Below are positions 31,441 to 39,908 of a stretch of DNA of 40,659 nucleotides, in pieces. Within the stretch, counting starts at the first letter, position 1, and the number at the start of each line of letters is the position of its first letter. Source of the stretch: Moraxellaceae bacterium AER2_44_116 (GTDB lineage Bacteria > Pseudomonadota > Gammaproteobacteria > Pseudomonadales > Moraxellaceae); the NCBI GenBank assembly GCA_006546595.1, contig VIAD01000020.1, positions 1 through 40,659 on the forward strand, in the 5' to 3' direction. The position numbers were made by a program, and so were the translations under genes. Under the pieces are notes generated by a model. It had not been told where the DNA came from. It was given only the letters and a program-made list of their open reading frames with translations, and searched no databases.

Positions 31441-31905
31441 TCACTTTCCAACAGGCATCAGCGTCATCCTGCTATTTTCATCTTTTACCAATGCGACCTG
31501 ATCATTTATTTTTAGCCCTTTCATTTTTTCGTTATATTTCACTTCATAGACAAACGCTTTGGATAAACCCTTGGGATCGCCTTTAATAACTTTGACGATG
31601 TAATCATCATCATGATAAGACTTTTTCAGGCGTGTAGGAATTAAGCTGATTAACTCCCCCACAACTATTGAAGCGACAACTTTCCCACCCAAATTACCTG
31701 CAATATTTGTCGATTGCGCGATTTGTGCGGCGGTATTACTAGCGGCTTTGCCATTGCCTATGCGTCCTTCTTTATCAATTTTTTGGGCGATTACTGAATC
31801 AGGCTTTAAGAAACCACCTTCATAAAAAGACAAGGACTCTCCCTCTTTGGGAGCAGACACACATCCCGCCAGTAGTACAACCATGCCCACGCTTATCAAC
31901 CTCAT
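31441..31905 (-). CDS. Small putative lipoprotein at the end of the transfer gene run, 154 aa
   Basis: The signal ends in lipobox LLAGC (Cys15), so it is probably an outer-membrane lipoprotein. A Gly/Ala-rich stretch (NIAGNLGGKVVASIVVGELI, about residues 67-86) could insert in membrane. The C-terminal half is basic and probably beta-rich. AGGAG lies just upstream and overlaps the stop of the preceding gene, implying translational coupling. Lipoproteins are frequent in conjugation clusters as outer-membrane core parts or entry exclusion factors, but I do not recognise a family. Confidence 0.75.
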   Translation of the reverse strand: MRLISVGMVVLLAGCVSAPKEGESLSFYEGGFLKPDSVIAQKIDKEGRIGNGKAASNTAAQIAQSTNIAGNLGGKVVASIVVGELISLIPTRLKKSYHDDDYIVKVIKGDPKGLSKAFVYEVKYNEKMKGLKINDQVALVKDENSRMTLMPVGK

Positions 31906-31919
31906 TATTACTTTTACTC

Positions 31920-32741
31920 CTAGAAAAAATCATTAACCCACAAATCAGACCAGTAAAATCCCCGCGCTCTGCGTTTTGGCTGTGCTTTCATAAAGCCATA
32001 ACGCGCCAAAAATGGATTACGCCCCGTGAGATATAAATGGTTTACATGGCGTACCGCTTGTTGGCTGATATGCCCAGTCTGGAGCAGTGTCGCCAATGCA
32101 GTTTCAAAATCTGATGCCACAAAACCGCGATGTTGGTATTTTTCTACCGCTTGCTCAATGGCAGAAGACGCAGGAATGCTAGGCATACCCCAGACTATTT
32201 TTGCCAGTAATTCGCCTTGTTCATCGGCTAGGTACAAAATTTCATTGTTTAAAGCCTCGCCCATTGGCACATTCCATTTAGGAAAACTCTCGAAAATAGT
32301 GGCGTTACGATAAAACTCATACATCATGCGGGTTCTGATAACCCACGGCCGCAAATCTAAAGCCTGACAACACAAGTCAAACGTCAGCTCATCGTCACTA
32401 ACATCAAAGACAAAGGCGATACTGGCCGCTCGTAATTTCTGAATTTTGGCATGCAAAATCGTCCCTAAGTGCTCAGACAAAATATCAAAAGCAGCGGCTT
32501 CAGTTTCGTCTAGGAAATGCTCCTCTATGATTCGTGTTCTTGCTGCGCCTCGATTGTCGGTAAGAAAACTGAGCGCGGCTTGATCAAATGCTTCAATATT
32601 TCCAAATGCGCGGTCAAAATCCAGTTCATCGCCCACAATATCCAAATCACTACCTTCTCCATAACCCATAAGAAAGCCTTGATTAAATGCTTGTCCAATA
32701 GCCAGATTAAGGGCTTGTTTATCGTGGGTATAAGTATCCAT
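31920..32741 (-). CDS. Unknown protein of the transfer gene run, 273 aa
   Basis: Not recognised. A soluble, mixed-charge protein with an acidic first half (about residues 30-110) and a basic, aromatic C-terminus (KRRARGFYWSDLWVNDFF). No signal peptide or membrane span. It lies directly downstream of the coupling ATPase gene and 14 bp upstream of the lipoprotein gene, so likely in the same operon. Its first third overlaps another frame that encodes a hydrophobic 89-residue sequence. GGATCAGCGAT before ATG 32741 is a weak ribosome site. It could be a coupling-protein adaptor, but that is conjecture. Confidence 0.75.
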   Translation of the reverse strand: MDTYTHDKQALNLAIGQAFNQGFLMGYGEGSDLDIVGDELDFDRAFGNIEAFDQAALSFLTDNRGAARTRIIEEHFLDETEAAAFDILSEHLGTILHAKIQKLRAASIAFVFDVSDDELTFDLCCQALDLRPWVIRTRMMYEFYRNATIFESFPKWNVPMGEALNNEILYLADEQGELLAKIVWGMPSIPASSAIEQAVEKYQHRGFVASDFETALATLLQTGHISQQAVRHVNHLYLTGRNPFLARYGFMKAQPKRRARGFYWSDLWVNDFF

Positions 32742-32794
32742 ATCGCTGATCCAATCAAGAGTGCCAACATCAAAAAACGGGTATCGTCGCCCAT
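32525..32794 (-). CDS. Overlapping small membrane-protein ORF, 89 aa (doubtful)
   Basis: Starts 3 nt after the coupling ATPase stop and runs out of frame through the first third of the 273-aa gene. The product has hydrophobic segments at about residues 8-33 and 43-61 (LMLALLIGSAIWILIP) and a charged tail. Immediate spacing after the ATPase stop is what a real small membrane subunit would show. Most of its length, however, is antiphase to a longer plausible protein, so it may only be a shadow. Confidence 0.3.
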   Translation of the reverse strand: MGDDTRFLMLALLIGSAIWILIPTINKPLIWLLDKHLIKAFLWVMEKVVIWILWAMNWILTAHLEILKHLIKPRSVFLPTIEAQQEHES

Positions 32795-32797
32795 TGC

Positions 32798-34591
32798 CTA
32801 GCCCTGTTCGTCAACCTTGTCATTTTTAATCACATCACTGAGCCAACGGTTGATATTTTTGAAAAGATCCAAACCTTTGCGCGCTTGATGGTCGAAATAA
32901 TTTAATTGTGCTTTACCACACTGCTCACGGAATTCTGGCGTTAACGTAAGCATTGGCACTCGAATGTTATAAAGTTTGTCTCCGCCAAAACTGACAATAC
33001 ATTGCCCCATGTCTAAACTCGCCAACTGGTCGGGATGCACCCGATAGACTTCTTCTTCGCGCTGAGAAATCGTAATCCCCGCACTATCGCCCGCCTGTTT
33101 AATGGGGGAACTATCTATTTCTTGGCCACTTTCAGAGCGTCCTGTATTTTCGGCAATCGTCAGTGACGCTTTGCGTTCCATACCGATGATATTGGCGGCT
33201 GTTTCTGCCGATTCGGGTGTGCCAATTTTGAAAAATACTTTGGTCCAGGTATTACCAATAATCATCTGTTCTAATTCTTTAGAAATGGCTTCAAAGTTCG
33301 CTTGGGTTTGAGTCGCAGGCATCAACCAAATACGCGCACTCCGCGCTTGTTCAAACATACGCGGCCATGATTGACTGACATACGAACCCGCCTCATCAGC
33401 AAAGACCATAAATGGCGGATTCGGTCTTTGTGCTTCGGGCAATGCTTGCACCCACGACAACGCTGTCCTGAGATCACCAATTACCATCTTGCCAAAGTTT
33501 TGTGCTTGCTCGTTTTTGCCCATTGTAGGCAGCATCACATAAATCACCTTATTGGCGCGAATTGCTTCAAAAAGGTTGACATCAGGCGTATAAGTATTCA
33601 AAACCTCGCCAAATGTTCCTGTGCCAAAATCATATAAACGACCTGCCATCCCGCCTAAAATATCCTTTAAGCGGTCAACATCAATGGTGGTTACACCTTT
33701 ATTACTGACGGTTTTATAACGGTCTAAAAACAGACGATATTGGTTGGTAATTGGACTGTCGGGCTTGTCACGGACTAATAAGCTTTCGACATACAGTAAA
33801 GCCTTGCCGTTGAGCAATAAAATCGACAGATCCATGAAGTTGTAGGCCAGCCCAGTTTCTTGAAGGGCGGCAATTAGCGTGGTGATGGCTTGCTTGGTGC
33901 TTTGCCGATAAAAGTCTGCACCTGGACTATCTTCTGAAGATGGAATCAGCGATAACAGACGTGAGGCGACCTCATCAGCATCACCATACAAGATAGGATT
34001 GTAACTGTTACTCAACTCAGGCTTGCCAGGATTGATCACCAGTAAATCCTGCTCTCTCCCAGCCCATTTGCAAATCTGATACATCGTTTGCAAGTCGTCG
34101 CCGTTCATCTTACCGTCGATAAACAACAAGCCTCCGCCTTTGACAATCTGTTGAAACATCAGGTTGGTGCCGAGTACCGTCTTGCCAACACCCGACTGCC
34201 CCAAAATCCAGACATGGCGCATCAGAAAATCATAGGAAATATAGACAGGCTTGCCTTCGTCAGCGGTATAGCCAAACAACAGCGCGTTTTGTTGTGCTGT
34301 TTTGTCATGCTCAGCAATGACTAATTCGGAAGACTTGATAAGGTATTTAGATTTCAGCAGGAATTTTTCACGCAGCAAAAACATCAGTCGTTCATTAAAA
34401 ATCCACCACGCGCCAATGCCAGAGAAGGTAATAATCAATAAGCGGCGGTAGGGTTCGTGATAATGAAAAAATGGCGAGGTCAGCACTATCGACATGGCAA
34501 TCAGTAACACGGCAATCGCGTCAAAAGGCCCAGCAAGGGTTATTTTGCGTATTGTCTCAATTCGCATCGGCAATGCTTTCCATTTGTTCAT
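32798..34591 (-). CDS. VirD4/TraD-type conjugative coupling ATPase, 597 aa
   Basis: An inner-membrane ATPase that brings DNA-protein substrates to a type IV secretion channel. Two N-terminal membrane segments (about residues 22-40 and 50-66), Walker A GQSGVGKT at residues 131-138, Walker B FMVFADEAG with Asp399 and Glu400, then MPATQTQANFEAISKELEQM and a C-terminal tail with FKNINRWLSDVIKN. The region around GGGLLFIDGKMNGDDL is typical of the TraD/TraG/DotL superfamily. Start ATG 34591; an alternative ATG eight codons in cannot be excluded. No VirB/Tra channel proteins or relaxase are recognisable here, so the element is either mobilisable or has the rest outside the window. Confidence 0.92.
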   Translation of the reverse strand: MNKWKALPMRIETIRKITLAGPFDAIAVLLIAMSIVLTSPFFHYHEPYRRLLIITFSGIGAWWIFNERLMFLLREKFLLKSKYLIKSSELVIAEHDKTAQQNALLFGYTADEGKPVYISYDFLMRHVWILGQSGVGKTVLGTNLMFQQIVKGGGLLFIDGKMNGDDLQTMYQICKWAGREQDLLVINPGKPELSNSYNPILYGDADEVASRLLSLIPSSEDSPGADFYRQSTKQAITTLIAALQETGLAYNFMDLSILLLNGKALLYVESLLVRDKPDSPITNQYRLFLDRYKTVSNKGVTTIDVDRLKDILGGMAGRLYDFGTGTFGEVLNTYTPDVNLFEAIRANKVIYVMLPTMGKNEQAQNFGKMVIGDLRTALSWVQALPEAQRPNPPFMVFADEAGSYVSQSWPRMFEQARSARIWLMPATQTQANFEAISKELEQMIIGNTWTKVFFKIGTPESAETAANIIGMERKASLTIAENTGRSESGQEIDSSPIKQAGDSAGITISQREEEVYRVHPDQLASLDMGQCIVSFGGDKLYNIRVPMLTLTPEFREQCGKAQLNYFDHQARKGLDLFKNINRWLSDVIKNDKVDEQG

Positions 34592-34699
34592 AAGGATAGT
34601 GGAGAATTAAACACATTCACGCACTAATAATTTTACCTTAAAAACAAATGGAATTGCACCGATATTATTACATCTTGAACAACTAATAACCGATAGTCG

Positions 34700-35947
34700 T
34701 TAAGACTCTGTATTAGTTGACGCAGGCACAGTTAATAACTTCTTGACCAATCGCTCACCAGGGTAAGGCTTGGTATTAGACACTTTATACTCCGTGAGCA
34801 TATTTTCAATCGTCGTTTTCACCGAGAGGAATCCTCCCGTTTTAATACGCTCTTCCATCAGGCGAATCACGAGGTCATAACGATTGATCGCTTCATCTGT
34901 AGGACGAGAATAATCTTCACGCCAGCGACGCATGGTGAGCTGTGATATGCCGCCTAAAATTAGGCCAATCATATAGAGCGTACTGTTATCTTCTAGCTTC
35001 AAGCCTAACCGTGTCGCCCAATCATCACAAATTTCCGACATTTTCTTGCTGCGATAACGCTGATATATCTTGATATCACCGTCTTGAAAAAGCCTTGCCT
35101 GCTTCATCACATCATCGGGCACACTTTTGGTGTTAACGTACAAATACGAGCACAACGCCTCTCTTTGCACACCCATCTCTGATGCAAACGCATTCAAGGT
35201 CAGTCCTGACGCTTTATAAATGGCAATCAGCTCTTTGTGTTCAGGCGTACCTCTGTCTTCACGCAAACGCTTAGCACGCGAATAGGTTTTTGCTTCGGGT
35301 GCTGTATCCTCATCCATTTCCAGTAAAAACAACTGAAGTTTGCGCTGGTTTAACGGCGGCGGCTGTATGGCCGATATAGAAATATAGGGGCGGTTAAGAT
35401 CAAGACTGCTTAATTGCATTGTTTTATCCCCGTTGTGGTGTGAGGCGGCCTTCATATTTATGGCTAAGCCGCCGTCGTTGTTCTGCTTTTTTAACAGTTC
35501 TCTAAGGCTTACTAAGGCGCGATTTTGATCTAATGCTTCAGGGATATAATCCAAGAGTTCATGGTCTCGGTTCTCGCCTCCATAAGCCGCTGCGTCAAAA
35601 TCCGTCATATTCGCCAAGGCACGCGCCTTGGATGCCTGATCGGTCAGGCTTTGCGTAATACACTCTTTCATAAACTTGGCAAACCACACCCCTTCCTTGA
35701 CGTGCTTGGCTTTTTTCCATAGTACCATTTCCATTTCTTGAGCCACTTCTTCAATAAGAAAAGGCTCTAAAATATTACTGAATCGCGCATGATAGACCTG
35801 TCGCACTTTTTGCTTGATCGAGGGGCGAACAAGGGTTAAAAATGCCTCAAAGGTCATCTTCCCTTGCTGATAATCGGCCAACGCCTCATTATCTCGCCGA
35901 ACATTGTCAAGCTCTGGCGAAACTAAGGATGGTTGATCCTTTCTCAT
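34700..35947 (-). CDS. Unknown protein with sigma70-region-2-like N-terminus and HTH, 415 aa
   Basis: Not a known family to me. Residues about 30-115 (VRQVYHARFSNI, EEVAQEMEMVLWKKA, WFAKFMKECITQSLTDQASK) have the spacing and aromatic/charged pattern of a sigma-factor region 2. Around residues 245-275 is an XRE-like HTH (LTLNAFASEMGVQREALCSY). The C-terminal third is charged and may hold a further helical domain. No membrane span. Its start overlaps the 3' end of the upstream 584-aa gene by 41 bp, and a 108-bp gap separates it from the coupling ATPase gene. It may be a transfer-operon regulator or a DNA-processing accessory. The sigma resemblance is by eye. Confidence 0.75.
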   Translation of the reverse strand: MRKDQPSLVSPELDNVRRDNEALADYQQGKMTFEAFLTLVRPSIKQKVRQVYHARFSNILEPFLIEEVAQEMEMVLWKKAKHVKEGVWFAKFMKECITQSLTDQASKARALANMTDFDAAAYGGENRDHELLDYIPEALDQNRALVSLRELLKKQNNDGGLAINMKAASHHNGDKTMQLSSLDLNRPYISISAIQPPPLNQRKLQLFLLEMDEDTAPEAKTYSRAKRLREDRGTPEHKELIAIYKASGLTLNAFASEMGVQREALCSYLYVNTKSVPDDVMKQARLFQDGDIKIYQRYRSKKMSEICDDWATRLGLKLEDNSTLYMIGLILGGISQLTMRRWREDYSRPTDEAINRYDLVIRLMEERIKTGGFLSVKTTIENMLTEYKVSNTKPYPGERLVKKLLTVPASTNTES

Positions 35948-37661
35948 TTTTACTTACTCGTAGCCCTACCACTGACGCTTGATGCTTCAATAGCAACGCA
36001 ATATGTTGAACAGAGACTGGCACTTCCTGACTCGCTACTCGCGCCACTGATACACATAGCCATTGTTCTTGGCCGTCGTGTAATGTGGCAATCAATGGAT
36101 GACTCAAGCTCACCAATTGACTCAGCTCGTCATAAATGGCCTTGCGAATTAACTCCAACTCTTTGGGACTTGGCTCAAATTGTAATTTTATTACCCTGTC
36201 ATCACAACTTTGTTGTGCTTCCGCCTCTTCAATAGCCCACAAATCATCCGAACTTACGACTGCTTGGCGCGAATAAACAATACTGTTAGCAGGCATTACG
36301 TCATTTGGTGCATCATCACTTTTTTCTGAAATGTCTTCATCAAGAATACGCGGCACAAACAAACTATCACCGCGACTGGCGAGCAGTGGCATTTTTTTAC
36401 GCCAAGCAAAAATAATCATGCCGTAATAATTATTGGTTTTTTCCTCATCTTTAATCACACCGCGAAATTGGACATTAAAATCTTGCTGATTGGCTTTTTG
36501 ATAAAGCATCCCTTTAGCATCCAAAGCATTAATAATGTCCTGCTTCCGTTTGACATCCTGTTGGCTGTCACCATCGGGCGTACGCATACTTTCTAGGACT
36601 TTCTCGGTAATAAGATAAACATAGTCACCGTGTAATAAGCCTAAACGCAAACTGGCTTTTGAGCCGTTGACACGAAATGGTTCATTCAGTAACTCGTACA
36701 AAGTGTTGTAGTCGGTATCATCATCTTTGTGTATGGCCGTCGGCTGGTGAACTGATTCTTGAGCCGATTTCTCCAGCGTCACTGGGCGTTTTTTTATGTC
36801 GTCAACCGCTTTCAAAGCGTTGTTGGGTGAATACGCTATCGCCGCTCTCAGCAATTCCACTAATGCCACAATTCGATCATCGCGGAGAGTAATACTGTCT
36901 TTAACTCGATTGACGGGTAGTTTCTCAGGGTTCAAATAATGCCCTAAGACTTGATACAGAATATGTTGGTCATTGAAACTTAAGTTTCTTACTTCGGCGG
37001 TGCGCGTCAGCAAACGCACAGATAGAGACGCACATTGATGGTCATCAATAGCGATATTAATCCGCATCAAAACACCAAGGTGATGAGCAAACGCCATCAC
37101 AGGAATAAGATTATCGTCAGCGTCTAAACAAAATGATGGATTGGCTGGCGGAATCTTTCGGACGAGTAGACCACGATAACTAAATGTTTTAGCCATGTCC
37201 TGCATATTGCTACACGTTTGCCAAGCTTGATGTAGCAAGGCTTTATCTTGGTCACTACCTGCGATGTAACCCAGCAAGGCATTGAGCAATGACTGAATAT
37301 CAGCATTTTGCCGTGCTAATAACTCAGACACTGCTGGCTCTAATTGCGTGCTTTTTAGCAGTGATAGGACTTTTCCGTCTCGGCGAGGTGGGCGTTCATC
37401 GGCAACAGGAAAACGGCCTAGAGTGACATTCACACCCCAATAGTGGCTTGGCTCCAGAATCAGGCGCAAACTTTCCCGTTGATTTAATAAAATCAAACTC
37501 GCGGCTAGTCCTGCAATGCTAATACCTGCCAGACAGAATAACAGTCGTGGCCATACCTGCTCTAAAATGCCGACAGGGTGCATCCATGCGAGGCTTAAAG
37601 CCACCCACCAGCAAATTGCCAGTATTAACCCCTTCGTTAGCAAGCTGAATGGATTTCGCAT
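35907..37661 (-). CDS. Membrane-anchored unknown protein of the transfer run, 584 aa
   Basis: Two N-terminal membrane segments (about residues 8-28 and 38-60) are followed by a 500-residue cytoplasmic part with no motif I recognise. A helical region about 215-290 (FNDQHILYQVLGHYLNPEKL) and a charged linker near 300-320 are visible. Topology and position near the coupling ATPase resemble DotM/TrbA-type coupling-complex membrane proteins, but sequence similarity is not evident. ATG 37661 shares one base with the TAA stop of the upstream gene (TAATG), so translation is coupled. The 3' end overlaps the next gene by 41 bp. Function unknown. Confidence 0.8.
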   Translation of the reverse strand: MRNPFSLLTKGLILAICWWVALSLAWMHPVGILEQVWPRLLFCLAGISIAGLAASLILLNQRESLRLILEPSHYWGVNVTLGRFPVADERPPRRDGKVLSLLKSTQLEPAVSELLARQNADIQSLLNALLGYIAGSDQDKALLHQAWQTCSNMQDMAKTFSYRGLLVRKIPPANPSFCLDADDNLIPVMAFAHHLGVLMRINIAIDDHQCASLSVRLLTRTAEVRNLSFNDQHILYQVLGHYLNPEKLPVNRVKDSITLRDDRIVALVELLRAAIAYSPNNALKAVDDIKKRPVTLEKSAQESVHQPTAIHKDDDTDYNTLYELLNEPFRVNGSKASLRLGLLHGDYVYLITEKVLESMRTPDGDSQQDVKRKQDIINALDAKGMLYQKANQQDFNVQFRGVIKDEEKTNNYYGMIIFAWRKKMPLLASRGDSLFVPRILDEDISEKSDDAPNDVMPANSIVYSRQAVVSSDDLWAIEEAEAQQSCDDRVIKLQFEPSPKELELIRKAIYDELSQLVSLSHPLIATLHDGQEQWLCVSVARVASQEVPVSVQHIALLLKHQASVVGLRVSKNEKGSTILSFARA

Positions 37662-38593
37662 TAAAGATCATCAAACGAAACTAAGCCAGACTCAGACAAT
37701 GATCGTTTGGACAGGTCAATGCCCTGTTGGTCATCCCCTGCCTCAGTTAATAGCGAACCATCCGTATCTGCACCCTCTTTATTCACGCCTTCATCACGCA
37801 TGGTTTGGATTATGTGCTTCAATTCATCACTTTCTGAGGTTTCAATCATAAATTGATATGCCCACGGCGGAATAAACAAAAATTCCGAGCCGCGTTGTGG
37901 CACACGAATATCACTAGTCTGGATGAAAGGGACTAAGGTAATCGTCTTTTCGCCATCTTGCCCCACTGCTTCTTCCGCCCGCATTCTTGCCGACCCTTCA
38001 ATCATAATCGGCATACCACGCTTCAGCCGTGTACGGTATGCGCGGGCTAATCCGCCATACAAACGCACAGGAATGGACTGATCGCTTTCCTTATGCTGTT
38101 TGATAAGGACAATCAACCCTGGATTCTTTTGTGATGGCAAAGGCACACACGCTTCCACTAACCCAGCCAGATGCACCACATTGGAATTGGGATTCAATTT
38201 AGGATTTAGTGTCTTTACATCTTCAGAAGGAATAACTTGTGAGCTTTGGGCATTGTGTTTGAGGGCAATTTGATAGGCGGAAGCTGGCGGCATATTCAAT
38301 AGCTTTGGTCGCTCATAGCCCAACACTTTTAAAATGGGTAATCGGTTCAAACCCTGCTTTTGACCAAGAACACGACAAATGATACTCACTGCCGAACCCT
38401 GTTTGATGCCTCGTGGTTTGGTCTTGTCATCGAAAAAAACCAACACAGCCGTATTTCTATAGCCATTCTGAGAAATATATAAGCAATTCTCTTTAATCTC
38501 CTCAATGTACCCTGTTAGCCATGCTACATTACGGAATCCGCTCACATAAGCATAATGCCTCATATTGCGTTTTTGCTCTAAACTTAACTGCAT
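37661..38593 (-). CDS. Putative ssDNA-binding protein with one or two OB-fold-like domains, 310 aa
   Basis: A first possible OB domain spans about residues 22-90 (WLTGYIEEIKENCLYISQNG, then KQGSAVSIICRVLGQ). The second (about 138-215) is the clearer: VVHLAGLVEACVPLPSQ, LIVLIKQHKESDQSIPVRLY, then RAYRTRLKRGMPIMIEGSAR, the strand order and turn of SSB/PriB proteins. The acidic C-terminal tail (GLVSFDDL) resembles the protein-interaction tail of SSB, which ends DDDIPF in E. coli. First gene of the minus-strand transfer run, divergent from an HTH regulator with a palindrome between. A role in handling transferred or replicating single strands is inferred. Confidence 0.75.
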   Translation of the reverse strand: MQLSLEQKRNMRHYAYVSGFRNVAWLTGYIEEIKENCLYISQNGYRNTAVLVFFDDKTKPRGIKQGSAVSIICRVLGQKQGLNRLPILKVLGYERPKLLNMPPASAYQIALKHNAQSSQVIPSEDVKTLNPKLNPNSNVVHLAGLVEACVPLPSQKNPGLIVLIKQHKESDQSIPVRLYGGLARAYRTRLKRGMPIMIEGSARMRAEEAVGQDGEKTITLVPFIQTSDIRVPQRGSEFLFIPPWAYQFMIETSESDELKHIIQTMRDEGVNKEGADTDGSLLTEAGDDQQGIDLSKRSLSESGLVSFDDL

Positions 38594-38611
38594 CCAGCTG
38601 ATACTCCGCTC

Positions 38612-38625
38612 GTTATGGACATAAC
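38612..38625. promoter_or_regulatory. Palindromic operator candidate between the transfer run and the HTH regulator
   Basis: GTTATG-GA-CATAAC, perfect 6-bp arms, lies 19 bp from the OB-fold gene start and 46 bp from the HTH gene start. It is well placed for the divergent regulator to control both directions. An AT-rich stretch (TATTATATATAA) next to it could hold a -10 element. Confidence 0.45.
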
Positions 38626-38671
38626 ATTACTAATAAGCGATATTATATATAACAACTTCTAGGAGGCAAGA

Positions 38672-39136
38672 TTGTCTATTAAAGGCCTGGCACTTTTAAA
38701 TGCCATTAGAGAAAAAGCGGTAGAGAAAAATCAACGATTTACTCAAGCCTGCAAAGAAATGGGAATTAGTCAGACCTATTTGTCTGATCTTTTTTCAGTG
38801 GAGTCCGAAAGAACCATTGAGAACCTTGACGTGCGCTCGCTACGCCAAATCGCCAAGTATCTTGAAGTCCCTTTGGGTCAAATCTACATTTTGGCGGACA
38901 TTCTGACGATTGAGGATTTTATTGTTCACCGTACTATTGATGAGGACTTGGCGACCGTTTACCAGTTGATGAAAAAAGATCGTCTTTGGGCGGATATTTT
39001 ACCTCCGCAAGCGGATTTTTTGACGCTGGATACACGGTTCAAACTGCTTATTGCCTTACTTTATGAAAGAGATGTGGGTAAAACTTTGCTTCACAAAGCC
39101 GAATTTTTTATTCAAGGCGAAAAAAAAGAGGGATAA
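38672..39136 (+). CDS. XRE-like helix-turn-helix regulator, 154 aa
   Basis: A probable repressor of the adjacent transfer genes. The N-terminal HTH spans about residues 20-60 (ACKEMGISQTYLSDLFSVES), followed by LRQIAKYLEVPLGQIYILAD as in phage-repressor-type domains. The C-terminal half is helical and hydrophobic/charged and is probably for oligomerisation. The start is TTG 38672, with AGGAGG six bases upstream and no better ATG nearby. The stop codon sits inside the loop of a strong terminator. It is divergent from the double-OB gene, with a palindrome in the shared upstream region. Confidence 0.85.
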   Translation: MSIKGLALLNAIREKAVEKNQRFTQACKEMGISQTYLSDLFSVESERTIENLDVRSLRQIAKYLEVPLGQIYILADILTIEDFIVHRTIDEDLATVYQLMKKDRLWADILPPQADFLTLDTRFKLLIALLYERDVGKTLLHKAEFFIQGEKKEG

Positions 39137-39148
39137 CTCCCTCTTTTT
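39123..39148 (+). terminator. Rho-independent terminator of the HTH regulator gene
   Basis: AAAAAGAGGGA (39123-39133) and TCCCTCTTTTT (39138-39148) form a perfect 11-bp stem with a TAAC loop and an embedded T-tract. The gene's TAA stop lies in the loop. The A/T symmetry could also stop transcription from the convergent gene. Confidence 0.85.
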
Positions 39149-39155
39149 CCTCAAC

Positions 39156-39398
39156 TTAACGATATTTACCTGCGGCACTAATAACTTTTTCGATTTCAAC
39201 TTTCACAATTCCTTCATGTGCAGTCCTCATAATCTCTAGAATCGCACCAAAAGCGATATCACAAGCATTATGAGGATAGCTTTTCATTCCTTGAATAGCG
39301 GCTTCCGCAATATTATCTCCTAACTCTTCCACGCAATCCATGAAGATCATGCTAGAGAAACTAGCCTGATTAACACTGCGTCCAATATCAACATTCAT
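39156..39398 (-). CDS. Hypothetical protein, 80 aa
   Basis: Not recognised. A small, probably all-helical soluble protein (MDCVEELGDNIAEAAIQGMK, then FGAILEIMRTAHEGIVKVEI). AAAGGA lies about 9 nt before ATG 39398. It is convergent with the HTH regulator and separated from it by a terminator. No partner gene that would suggest a toxin-antitoxin pair is adjacent. Confidence 0.65.
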   Translation of the reverse strand: MNVDIGRSVNQASFSSMIFMDCVEELGDNIAEAAIQGMKSYPHNACDIAFGAILEIMRTAHEGIVKVEIEKVISAAGKYR

Positions 39399-39908
39399 TT
39401 TCCAAGTCCTTTAACAATAGCGGTCAAATTTTTCAGGGTGTTATCATCTCAACAAAAATCAGAATACAAGTTATTTTTGTTGGATAGTCTGACAAACAAC
39501 AAGCGTTCGGCAGACAAATTAACAGTCAAAGCAACCCTATCCGACATAAGCGTTAGTCATACCGCAGGATAAGATGGCTAATTAGAGTGGCTAGTTAAAG
39601 CTTTTTGAGGTTGAAGTTCACGCGACAGAAAATGTGAGCTATTTCACAATTGTAAAATAAAAACCTACGTTCGCCATATGATAATTTCTATGTTTGATAA
39701 AAACCAGCTCATTTGTTAAATACAGTCATAAGTTAATAACATACGCTCATTTTTTATTTTTATTCTGATATCGTGAAACACTTTTTACACACGAACGCGT
39801 TCATGTGTTTTCAGTTTCGTTATCATTACATGATATACTTTTTTAGAGAAACCCCTTATCACTTGCCCATCTAATGGAGTTTTTTGGCTCTAGGAGAGCA
39901 ACTAACTT
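39399..39908. other. Non-coding 510-bp region upstream of the Sel1-repeat gene
   Basis: No convincing gene. It contains a 10-bp stem CAACAAAAAT / ATTTTTGTTG (39450-39459, 39473-39482), possibly a terminator. It also contains a 22-bp near-perfect palindrome at 39787-39808 with the 10-bp core GAACGCGTTC (one mismatched pair), about 100 bp before the Sel1 gene, which may be its operator. The remainder is AT-rich, with no iterons seen. Confidence 0.55.

Noticed and set aside
39156..39398. 80-aa gene considered as half of a toxin-antitoxin pair with the HTH regulator
   Set aside because: The two are convergent and separated by a terminator, and neither resembles a toxin.
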